The position numbers and the translations under genes are program-made. A stretch of 64,000 nucleotides of DNA, taken from positions 682,001 to 746,000 of the forward strand of contig NZ_CP060395.1 of the NCBI RefSeq assembly GCF_015840335.1. Direction: 5' to 3'. Positions 56,625-64,000 of the stretch are shown here, piece after piece. The notes beneath the pieces are model-generated. The model worked only from the letters and a program-made list of their open reading frames with translations. It searched no databases and had not been told where the DNA came from. Numbering within the stretch: the stretch's first letter is position 1; each line of letters opens with the position of its first letter. The stretch comes from Synechococcus sp. CBW1108 (lineage in GTDB: Bacteria > Cyanobacteriota > Cyanobacteriia > PCC-6307 > Cyanobiaceae).

Positions 56625-57942
56625 GTACCCATTCAACCAAGACGGGCAGTTGCAGCTCGGCCCGGAGGCCCCCACCTGGGGCCTCCAGCAGCCGCAGCCT
56701 GCCCTGGTGGTCAACGCAGAAGCGTTCTACGATCGCCAGGCCCAGCCCCCGATGCCTCTGGCGTTGGCGATCGTTGCTGCGACTGGGCCCCGGGATCGCC
56801 AGCAGGGTCTCGGTTGGGATGCCTGCGCCGTGGTCATCCACCCGCAACAGCAGATCGCTGCCGCGGCGCACCGCACTTAGTTCCACCGGTGGTGCGCCGT
56901 ACTCCAGGGCGTTGTCGATCAGGTTGTTGAGCGCCCGCTGCAGCCCCTCGGGGTCGAGATTCACCAGCAAGCGAGGCAGCCGCAGCTTGATTAACCTGGA
57001 AGGGTGGCTGGCCACAATGCGGCCGCACAGGTCGTCGAGCGCGCAGGATTGACGCCTCTCGGCCGGCAGTTCCTGCTCCCCCAGCAGGGCCAATTGGTCG
57101 GTCAGCTCGCGCAACCGGTCCAGATCGAGGGCCATGGCCTGGGCCAGCTGGCCATTCTCGCCACTGAGGCGCTCACAAAGAATTTCCGTGCGCAGCATCA
57201 GCCGGGCATGGGGGCCGCCCAGGTCGTGGGTGAGGCCATGCAGCAGCTGGCGTCGGGTGCTAGCGGTGTTGTTGATGCGCTCCAGCAGCCGGTTGATGCG
57301 CAGGCTGAGGTTTCGGATCGGGGCAATGCCCTGCTCAGGCAGCAGTTGCAGCGGGGCCGCCGAGCCCTGCTCCGCCAGCAGGGTCAACAGATGGCCAAGG
57401 GGGCGTTCAACCTTCAGCCGCAGGAAAAGTACCAGCCCGGCCAGCGCGCCGATCACGATGGCCAGGATGCGCAGCGGGGGCAGATACCAGAGACTGTTGC
57501 TAAGGAGCTGGGACTGGAAGAGCCAAAGGGTCTGGCCGGTTCTTTGGTCAATTCTGTTCAGTTGCACCCAATGCCCGCCCCAGGGGTCCTGCAGGGGAGG
57601 CTGGTCGCGCTGCAGCCTCCGTTGCAGCCCGAATTCCCGGGCCATGGCCTCTTCCACCAGCCGCTCAAACCGCCCGGATTGGGCCGGCGAGCCGCTCGGC
57701 AGCTGGTTCTGCTGGCGCACCAGCACCCCCGCAGGCAGGGGCTCCCCAGCGTGTTGCAACACCTGCTCGACCAGCACCGTGTACTTGCTCAGCCGCAGGG
57801 CCGTTTCGCTGACGATGCGCGGCTCGAGCAGCAGGCGCATGCCCAGCAACAGGCCCAGGTAACCGGCGATGCCCCCGAGAGCCAGGCTGACGACCAGCAG
57901 CAGCCAATCCACCCCCGCCAGGCGTGCCCTGGGCCGCGCCAT
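56563..57942 (-). CDS. Membrane histidine kinase (EnvZ-like) with atypical H-box
   Basis: A 459-residue kinase. Two membrane segments (near residues 12-36 and 157-175) flank an extracytoplasmic domain of 120 residues; HAMP, dimerisation and ATPase domains follow. The phosphoacceptor region is LTHDLGGPHARLMLRTEI (His near 239), where HDLGGPH replaces the common HDLRTPL. ATP boxes NNLIDNALEYG, DDHGAGIP and RGLGLAIVERF are present. The partner regulator lies upstream, with the regulator stop overlapping or touching its start. The gene ends inside atpC on the other strand. Confidence 0.82.
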   Translation of the reverse strand: MARPRARLAGVDWLLLVVSLALGGIAGYLGLLLGMRLLLEPRIVSETALRLSKYTVLVEQVLQHAGEPLPAGVLVRQQNQLPSGSPAQSGRFERLVEEAMAREFGLQRRLQRDQPPLQDPWGGHWVQLNRIDQRTGQTLWLFQSQLLSNSLWYLPPLRILAIVIGALAGLVLFLRLKVERPLGHLLTLLAEQGSAAPLQLLPEQGIAPIRNLSLRINRLLERINNTASTRRQLLHGLTHDLGGPHARLMLRTEILCERLSGENGQLAQAMALDLDRLRELTDQLALLGEQELPAERRQSCALDDLCGRIVASHPSRLIKLRLPRLLVNLDPEGLQRALNNLIDNALEYGAPPVELSAVRRGSDLLLRVDDHGAGIPTETLLAIPGPSRSNDRQRQRHRGLGLAIVERFCVDHQGRLRLLEAPGGGLRAELQLPVLVEWVLRVPCWPENGPGQWPELGWP

Positions 57943-57945
57943 GGC

Positions 57946-58671
57946 TCAGCTCCCTGGGTCACCGCCGGGCTGTAGCCGCCGCACCGGCGCCACCAGGCGA
58001 TAGCCGCGGCCCCGCACCGTTTCGATCACATTGAGCTCGGGCTCCAGCTCCGCCAGCAGGCGCCGCAGCCGGGATAACCGCACATCAATGCTGCGGCTCT
58101 GCTCCACATCCACCAGGCTGCCGCTGGCCTGGCCCAGGTCCTGGCGACTGACCACCTCCCCGGCCCGGCTGCAAAGCAGCTGCAGCAGGGCCACGTCGCC
58201 GCGGGAGAGGTCCAGGCCCGCGCCCCGGGGGTGGCCCAGCCAGAGCTGCTGGGGCTGGAACTGGAGCTCACCGAGTTGCCAGGCTTGGGCCCCAAGCCGG
58301 CTGATCTGGGCAGGCTTGAGCAACTGCTCCACCCGTAACTGGAGCTCCCGAAACAGAAAGGGCTTACCCAGGTAATCGTTGGCTCCGGCCTCCAGCCCCG
58401 CCACCCGATCCCGGGGTGCCCCCAGGGCGGACAACATCAGCACCGGCAGGTGGGGCAGCCCCCGGCGCAGACGCGCCAGCACATCGGTGCCCCGCTGTTC
58501 GGGCAACAACTCATCGAGCACCAGCAGATCCGGCTGGGATTGGTCAAGGGCAAGCTCGAGCTCGCGAGGATGGCTCAGGTGACGGGCCTCCCAGCCCCGC
58601 TGGGCGAACTGGCTCAGGAGCAGGGCTCCCAGCTCAGCATCGTCGTCGAGGATCCAAATCGTTTCGGCCAC
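57946..58671 (-). CDS. OmpR-type response regulator
   Basis: A 241-residue regulator. The receiver domain has the acidic pocket ILDDDAELG, the phosphoacceptor D53 in LLVLDELLP and the Lys in DYLGKPFLFREL. The C-terminal winged helix-turn-helix ends RSIDVRLSRLRRLLAELEPE, then IETVRGRGYRL. It lies immediately upstream of the histidine kinase gene (3 nt gap), so the two form a two-component pair. The target genes are unknown. Confidence 0.88.
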   Translation of the reverse strand: MAETIWILDDDAELGALLLSQFAQRGWEARHLSHPRELELALDQSQPDLLVLDELLPEQRGTDVLARLRRGLPHLPVLMLSALGAPRDRVAGLEAGANDYLGKPFLFRELQLRVEQLLKPAQISRLGAQAWQLGELQFQPQQLWLGHPRGAGLDLSRGDVALLQLLCSRAGEVVSRQDLGQASGSLVDVEQSRSIDVRLSRLRRLLAELEPELNVIETVRGRGYRLVAPVRRLQPGGDPGS

Positions 58672-58783
58672 GTCGATCAGTCCGATGGGAGCGCCATGAC
58701 CTGTGCCTAGTGACTTGTGCCCAAGGACTTGTACCTAGAGCCCCTAACGTGTCCAGACTAGCGCCAAGTTTCCTCGCCAGAAA

Positions 58784-59296
<513 letters not shown>

Positions 59297-59331
59297 TCAA
59301 ACAACTAACCTACCAGCCGCTTCCCCAGCCC

Positions 59332-59991
59332 ATGGCCCTGCGCCTGTTCCTTGATTCTGCCGACCCCCATGCCTGGCAGGAGTGGCTACCCAGCGGCCTC
59401 TTCCACGGGGTGACCACCAACCCCACCCTGCTCTGCCGGGCGGCCCAGACCTGCAGTCTGGACAACCTGGCCGCCCTCAGCGCGATGGCCCTCAGCCACG
59501 GCATCGCCGAGCTGCACCTGCAGGCCTGGGGACCATCCCCGGCGGAGATGCTGAGCTGCGCAGAGCAGCTGGCGGCCCTGGCCCCCGGCCGCATAGCCGT
59601 AAAGCTGCCTGTGACCCGCCAGGGGGCAGCCGTGGGCCGAGAGCTCGGCCGCAGGGGCATCCCCGTGACCTTCACCGCTTGCTACGAAGTCCACCAGGTG
59701 CTGATCGCTGCCGCCCTGGGGGCCACCTACATCGCCCCCTACCTGGGGCGCATCAATGATCAGGGCCGCGACGGGATGGCGGCGGTGATCGCCATGCAGC
59801 GCTGCCTGGAGGGCGTCGGCTCGAGTGTGCGCCTGCTGGCGGCGAGCCTGCGTCAACCCGGCGAGCTCAGCGAGCTGGCCGGCGCCGGGCTGAACAGCTT
59901 CACAATCAGCCCAGAGCTGGCCGCAGCCCTGTTCAGCAGTGGGGCCACCGCCGCCGCCAGCGCCCAATTCGAGCGCGAGGCCCAATCCTGA
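59332..59991 (+). CDS. Transaldolase-like / fructose-6-phosphate aldolase family protein
   Basis: A TIM-barrel aldolase of 219 aa, shorter than full transaldolases and similar to the TalC/FSA type. LRLFLDSADPHAWQEW at the start, GVTTNPTLL and the Schiff-base Lys in IAVKLPVTRQG are present; YIAPYLGRINDQGRDGM also fits. The sugar substrate is uncertain. It shares its stop base with the next start (TGATG). Confidence 0.87.
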   Translation: MALRLFLDSADPHAWQEWLPSGLFHGVTTNPTLLCRAAQTCSLDNLAALSAMALSHGIAELHLQAWGPSPAEMLSCAEQLAALAPGRIAVKLPVTRQGAAVGRELGRRGIPVTFTACYEVHQVLIAAALGATYIAPYLGRINDQGRDGMAAVIAMQRCLEGVGSSVRLLAASLRQPGELSELAGAGLNSFTISPELAAALFSSGATAAASAQFEREAQS

Positions 59992-60800
59992 TGCCCACCC
60001 CGCCCCAGGCCGTGGTGCTGTTCGACATCGACGGCGTGATCCGCGACGTGAGCGCCAGCTACCGCCGGGCAATCGTTGAGACCGTGCATCACTACGGGGG
60101 CCAGCGGCCCAAGCCGGCCGCCATCGACGCCCTCAAGGGCGAAGGCTGCTGGAACAACGACTGGCAGGCCTCACTGGAGCTGCTGCGGCGGCTTGGACAC
60201 ACACCCCTGCCGGCCCTTGAAGCGTTGGTCGCGGTGTTTGAGACCTTCTATTTCGGCGGCGATCCCGCTGGCGACCCCGGCCTGTGGCGAGGCTTCATCG
60301 GCCAGGAGCCCCTGTTGGTGCAGGCGCCCTTCTTTGCCTCCCTGACGGCGGCAAACCTGGCCTACGGCTTCGTCAGCGGCTCCGAGCCCCCCTCCTGCCG
60401 CTACGTGCTGCAAACCCGGCTGGGCCTGGCCGATCCGCCCCTGATCGCCATGGGGGATGCGCCGGACAAGCCCGATCCCACCGGTCTGCTGCGCCTGGCC
60501 ACCCGGCTGGCCGGCGCCAGCCTCGGCGCTGGTGCCCCGCCGGTGGCCTACTTGGGCGACACGGTGGCCGATGTGCTCACGGTGCAGAGAGCCCGGGCCC
60601 AGTGCCCCGGCCAGCTCTTCCTCAGCCTGGCGGTGGCGCCGCCCCACCTACACGGCGATCCCTTAGCACGACTCGCCTACGAGACCAAGCTACTGGAGGC
60701 CGGCGCCGATGCGGTTATCCCCAGCACTGCCATGCTGCTGAACCAGCTGCAACGGCTGGATGCCATCAGCCAGCAGATCAACCCAGAACGCTGGCCGTGA
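59991..60800 (+). CDS. HAD-superfamily hydrolase
   Basis: A 269-residue phosphatase-like protein. The nucleophile motif is VVLFDIDGVIRDVSASYRRA; the later GDAPDKPDPTGLLRLATRL and YLGDTVADVLTVQRARAQCP supply the Lys and the acidic metal ligands. The substrate is unknown. It is translationally coupled to the aldolase gene, which suggests a sugar-phosphate role. It is convergent with pepP, 3 nt apart. Confidence 0.83.
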   Translation: MPTPPQAVVLFDIDGVIRDVSASYRRAIVETVHHYGGQRPKPAAIDALKGEGCWNNDWQASLELLRRLGHTPLPALEALVAVFETFYFGGDPAGDPGLWRGFIGQEPLLVQAPFFASLTAANLAYGFVSGSEPPSCRYVLQTRLGLADPPLIAMGDAPDKPDPTGLLRLATRLAGASLGAGAPPVAYLGDTVADVLTVQRARAQCPGQLFLSLAVAPPHLHGDPLARLAYETKLLEAGADAVIPSTAMLLNQLQRLDAISQQINPERWP

Positions 60801-60803
60801 TCC

Positions 60804-62123
60804 TCAGCGCTCCAGCGCCGCCGGCGCCTTGAGGGCCGCTGCAGTGAGGTTTTCGTGGCCGTGGTCGGTGACGGCCACGTCGTCTTCAATCCGGATGCCG
60901 ATGCCCTTCCAGCGCTCTTCGATGGCGGGCTGCCCCTCTGGCAGCGGCAGCCGATCGCTCACATACAGGCCTGGCTCGACCGTGAGCACCATGCCCGGCT
61001 CCAGCTCCACGTGGTGCTCGCCCAGCCGATAGGCGCCCACATCGTGCACATCCAAGCCCAGCCAGTGGCCCGTGCGGTGCATGTAGAGGTGGCGATATGC
61101 CCCCTGCTCGATGATTCCGTCCAGCGAACCCGCCAGCAGGCCCAGTTCCACCAGCCCCTCCACCAGTACCCGCACAGCCGTGTCGTGCACGCCCTCCGCC
61201 GTGCAGCCCGGCGCCACCTCCGCCACCGCCGCCATCTGGGCCGCCAGCACCAACTCGTAGAGGGCCCGCTGTTCGCCGCTGAAACGGCCATTGATCGGAA
61301 AGGTGCGGGTGATGTCGCCGTTGTAGTAGTCGCCCAGGGAGCAGCCGGCATCGATCAACAGCAGGTCGCCATCCCGCAGGGGGGAGCTGTTGGCGGTGTA
61401 ATGCAGCACGCAGGCGTTGTCGCCGCCGGCCACGATCGAGCCATAGGCAGGGCCGCGGGCCCCCTGCTCCAGAAAGTGCTGCTCGATCACCGCCTGCACC
61501 TGCCGCTCCCTGAGGCCCGGCCGGGCCACCTGGCGGGCCAGTTCATGGGCCTCGGCGGAAATGCGGGCCGCCTCGCGCAGGCGCTCCAGCTCCTCGGGCC
61601 CCTTGCGCAGCCGCAGCTCGTGCAGCAAGGGGCAGGGGGCCACCAGACCGAAGGCTGCCGAGCCGCTGCGGGGAGCGCGGTCTAGCTGGCCGGCCCAGGC
61701 CGCCAGCACCAGGGGCTCCACCTGCGGATGCTTGCCCACGCGGAAGGCGATACCCTCGGCCCCCTTCAGATATCCAGGCAGCCGCTGGGCCAGCTCCTGA
61801 CGGGGATGGGCCAGGTCGGCCCCGAATTCCGCAACCGCGCCTTCACAACCCCACCGGAAGCCGTGCCACACCTCGGCGCTGGGCTCCTTGGGGGCAACAA
61901 ACAACACGAAGCGCTCCCCTTCTGGCCGGTGGGGCAGGAACAGGGCCACCGCCTCCGGTTCATCGAAACCGGTGAGATACCAGAAGTCGCTGTTCTGGCG
62001 GAAGGGCCACTCGCAATCGGCGTGGTGAACCGCCAGCGGCGCCGCCGGGATCACCGCCGCTGCCCCACCGAGCTGGGCAAAAAAGCGCCCACGCCGCTGG
62101 GCAAAGGTCGACGGATCGGTCAT
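60804..62123 (-). CDS. pepP: Xaa-Pro aminopeptidase (M24)
   Basis: Removes N-terminal residues before proline using two metal ions; 439 aa. The creatinase-like N-terminal domain includes ADCEWPFRQNSDFWYLTGFD. Metal ligands are in LLIDAGCSLGDYYNGDITRT, the HRTGHWLGLDVHDVG segment, then LTVEPGLYV and IRIEDDVAVT. Upstream in-frame codons were dropped for the ATG at 62123 (MTDPSTFAQRRGRFF). It is intact. Confidence 0.94.
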   Translation of the reverse strand: MTDPSTFAQRRGRFFAQLGGAAAVIPAAPLAVHHADCEWPFRQNSDFWYLTGFDEPEAVALFLPHRPEGERFVLFVAPKEPSAEVWHGFRWGCEGAVAEFGADLAHPRQELAQRLPGYLKGAEGIAFRVGKHPQVEPLVLAAWAGQLDRAPRSGSAAFGLVAPCPLLHELRLRKGPEELERLREAARISAEAHELARQVARPGLRERQVQAVIEQHFLEQGARGPAYGSIVAGGDNACVLHYTANSSPLRDGDLLLIDAGCSLGDYYNGDITRTFPINGRFSGEQRALYELVLAAQMAAVAEVAPGCTAEGVHDTAVRVLVEGLVELGLLAGSLDGIIEQGAYRHLYMHRTGHWLGLDVHDVGAYRLGEHHVELEPGMVLTVEPGLYVSDRLPLPEGQPAIEERWKGIGIRIEDDVAVTDHGHENLTAAALKAPAALER

Positions 62124-62229
62124 GGTGCGCAGTTTTCTAGCCCTGGCCGAGACCAGTCTGGAGCAGCCACCGGGCCAGGCGTTGGCAGAGACGATTGAAT
62201 AGGGGCATGGCGAGTGGCAAACCGGCCCA

Positions 62230-63246
62230 ATGAACGACCTGCTCGCCCTGGCGCTGCTGGTGGTAGTGGTGATCGCCGGATCGGCCCTCTGCTCTGGCGT
62301 GGAGGCCGCCCTGCTCACCGTGAATCCGGTGCGGGTGCATGAACTGGCGGCCCGCAGCCAGCCCGTTCGGGGCGCCCGCCGGCTGGAGCAACTGCGTCAG
62401 CGGCTGGGCCGCACCCTCTCGGTGCTGGTGATCGCCAACAACGTGTTCAACATCTTCGGCAGCTTGATGCTGGGTGGCTACGCCGCCATCGTGTTCAAAA
62501 GACTGGGAATTGGGGGCATCGCCCTGCCCCTTTTTTCCGTGAGCCTCACCGTGCTGGTGATCCTGCTGGGCGAGATCCTGCCCAAGGCCCTCGGCAGTCG
62601 CCTGGCCCTGCCGGTAGCCCTGAGCAGCGCACCCACCCTGGCGGTGATCGCCCGGCTAATGCTGCCGCTGGTGCTGGTGCTGGAACAGCTGCTGCCGGCA
62701 ATCACGGCCGACAACGAGATCAGCACCGACGAAGAGGAGATCCGGCAGCTGGCCCGCCTGGGCTCCCAGAAAGGCCAGATAGAAGCCGACGAGGCGGCCA
62801 TGATCGCCAAGGTGTTCCAGCTCAACGACCTCACCGCCCGCGACCTGATGACGCCGCGGGTGGCGGCCCCAACCCTGGAGGGCGCGGCCAGCCTGGAGCA
62901 GCTGCGCAGCATCTTGCTGGCCAACAACGCCGAGTGGTGGGTGGTGCTGGGCGAGGAGGTGGATGAGGTGCTGGGGGTGGCCAGCCGCGAGCGCCTGCTC
63001 ACCGCCCTGCTGGAGGGTGAGGGCGGCCGCAACGCCGCTTCCCTGAGCGCGCCGGTGGACTACGTGCCGGAGATGATCCGGGCCGACCGGCTGCTAACCG
63101 GCTTCCGTCGCAACAGCACCGGCGTGCGGGTGGTGGTGGATGAATTCGGCGGCTTCGTCGGGGTGATCGGGGCCGAGGCGGTGCTGGCGGTGCTGGCGGG
63201 CTGGTGGCGCCGGCCCCAACCGGCGGGCGAGACGGGCCGGCCATGA
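62230..63246 (+). CDS. CNNM/CorC-type membrane protein (DUF21 and CBS domains)
   Basis: A 338-residue protein. Three to four membrane segments of the DUF21 domain occupy residues 1-150 (LLALALLVVVVIAGSALCSG, LSVLVIANNVFNIFGSLMLG, LFSVSLTVLVILLGEILPKA). CBS-type domains follow, with the DLMTPRVAAPTLEGAASLEQ stretch. The family is linked to Mg2+ or other divalent-ion transport or sensing. No C-terminal CorC domain is seen. It overlaps the next gene by 4 nt. Confidence 0.85.
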   Translation: MNDLLALALLVVVVIAGSALCSGVEAALLTVNPVRVHELAARSQPVRGARRLEQLRQRLGRTLSVLVIANNVFNIFGSLMLGGYAAIVFKRLGIGGIALPLFSVSLTVLVILLGEILPKALGSRLALPVALSSAPTLAVIARLMLPLVLVLEQLLPAITADNEISTDEEEIRQLARLGSQKGQIEADEAAMIAKVFQLNDLTARDLMTPRVAAPTLEGAASLEQLRSILLANNAEWWVVLGEEVDEVLGVASRERLLTALLEGEGGRNAASLSAPVDYVPEMIRADRLLTGFRRNSTGVRVVVDEFGGFVGVIGAEAVLAVLAGWWRRPQPAGETGRP

Positions 63247-64000
63247 GCCAGGTTCCCGCCACGCCGGAGCGCTGCCGCCTGCTGCTGGAGCAGTGGCGCA
63301 GCCAGCTGCAGCTCAGTGGCCGCGAGCAGAGCCAACTGGGGGGCCAGCTGCAGGCCCTGGACCATCAGCTGGATCGACTGCAGCAGCGGCGGCTGCGGGT
63401 GGCCGTGTTCGGCCGGGTGGGGGTGGGCAAGTCGAGCCTGCTCAACGCCCTGTTGGGCCAGGCCGCCTTCGCCACCGACGTGGCCCATGGCTGCACCCGC
63501 CACCAGGAGGCCCGGGCCTGGGATCAACCGATTGCCGGCCTGGCGCAGGTGGAGCTGGTGGACACCCCCGGGATCGATGAGATCGCCGCCGCCGCCCGGG
63601 CCCGACTGGCGGCGCGGGTTGCCCTGAGCTCAGACCTGGTGCTGCTGGTGCTCGACGGCGATCTCACCAGCGTCGAGCACGATGCCCTCTCGCCCCTGCT
63701 GGCCAGTGGCAAGCCCCTGCTGCTGGTGCTCAACCGTTGCGACTGCTGGAGCGAGCAACAACAAACCGCCCTGATCGCCAGCATCCAGCGACGCCTGCCG
63801 GCGGCGGCCCGCCACCTCGAGCTGATCCCGGTGGCCGCCGCCCCCCGCCAGCCGGAGCTGCTGGCCGATGGCCGGGTGCGCAGCGTGACCCAGCCGCCCC
63901 GGGTGAGCCCCCTGCGCCGGGCCCTGGTGGACCTGCTGGAGCAGCACGGCGAGCTCCTGCTCGCCCTCAATGCCCTGGCAGGGGCCGAACGCTTCCACCT
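63243..64000 (+). CDS. Era/YihA-like GTPase (partial, runs off right edge)
   Basis: About 252 codons of a GTPase gene. The P-loop is VFGRVGVGKSSLLNALLGQA near residues 55-74, G3 is VELVDTPGIDEIAAA and G4 is LVLNRCDC. A coiled coil (SQLGGQLQALDHQLDRLQQR) precedes the G domain. The remainder lies beyond the window. It is translationally coupled to the CNNM-type gene. The function is unknown. Confidence 0.85.
   Translation, partial: MSQVPATPERCRLLLEQWRSQLQLSGREQSQLGGQLQALDHQLDRLQQRRLRVAVFGRVGVGKSSLLNALLGQAAFATDVAHGCTRHQEARAWDQPIAGLAQVELVDTPGIDEIAAAARARLAARVALSSDLVLLVLDGDLTSVEHDALSPLLASGKPLLLVLNRCDCWSEQQQTALIASIQRRLPAAARHLELIPVAAAPRQPELLADGRVRSVTQPPRVSPLRRALVDLLEQHGELLLALNALAGAERFH

Overview
The window comes from a high-GC picocyanobacterium of the Synechococcus/Cyanobium type. 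This is inferred from the complete kaiABC clock cluster, psbV (cytochrome c550), a plant-type ferredoxin, the ferredoxin-thioredoxin reductase variable chain, a PSRP-3/Ycf65 ribosomal protein, a photosystem II S4-domain protein, nblS, cyanobacterial-type rpoZ and BamA/Omp85, and several DUF families (DUF1818, DUF2811) that I know mainly from cyanobacteria.

Positions 1-8.7 kb are accessory DNA. An IS21-family element (istB running off the left edge, istA complete) has inserted into an IS1595-family transposase gene. It is followed by a decayed Doc-type toxin next to an intact antitoxin gene, a UmuD-like fragment ending at a run of 13 G, a putative lipoprotein, an orphan low-GC membrane-anchored protein, an IS66 transposase wreck and two copies of a 23-bp direct repeat. 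A large serine recombinase (611 aa) ends the block. It starts about 50 bp from the 3' piece of a NarL/LuxR-type response-regulator gene, so the recombinase probably inserted an integrative element into that gene.

From 8.7 to 64 kb the sequence is a dense, mostly intact core chromosome. It holds, in order: a ComEA-like protein, a GIY-YIG protein and pepA; the lipid A/outer-membrane block (msrA-lpxB-lpxA-fabZ-lpxC-bamA) and purC; purD-nblS; kaiC-kaiB-kaiA; rplU-rpmA; truB, a YebC-family gene, nagB, a SpoIID-family gene and rnz; psbV, petF, prmA and serA; tRNA-Val(GAC), murD and small conserved proteins; an Hsp70-family protein, ftrV, pyrR, gpmI, secG and msrB; a patch of regulator-like pseudogenes; groEL-groES with a CIRCE operator; atpD-atpC; a two-component pair; PSRP-3; a transaldolase-like protein and a HAD hydrolase; pepP, a CNNM-type transporter and a GTPase running off the right edge.

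The most striking core-region event is an intact IS630-family element between nblS and kaiC. It sits exactly in the CTAG where the two convergent stop codons overlapped, so neither protein is altered, and the transposase takes its own stop codon from the same target site. Other oddities are a single in-frame TAG in an alpha/beta hydrolase, a perfect 36-bp palindrome spanning a stop codon, a long antisense overlap between atpC and a histidine kinase with a degenerate H-box, and paired exported MsrA and MsrB. I found no convincing new defence or other wholly novel system. The serine-recombinase junction and the IS630 insertion are the best leads.
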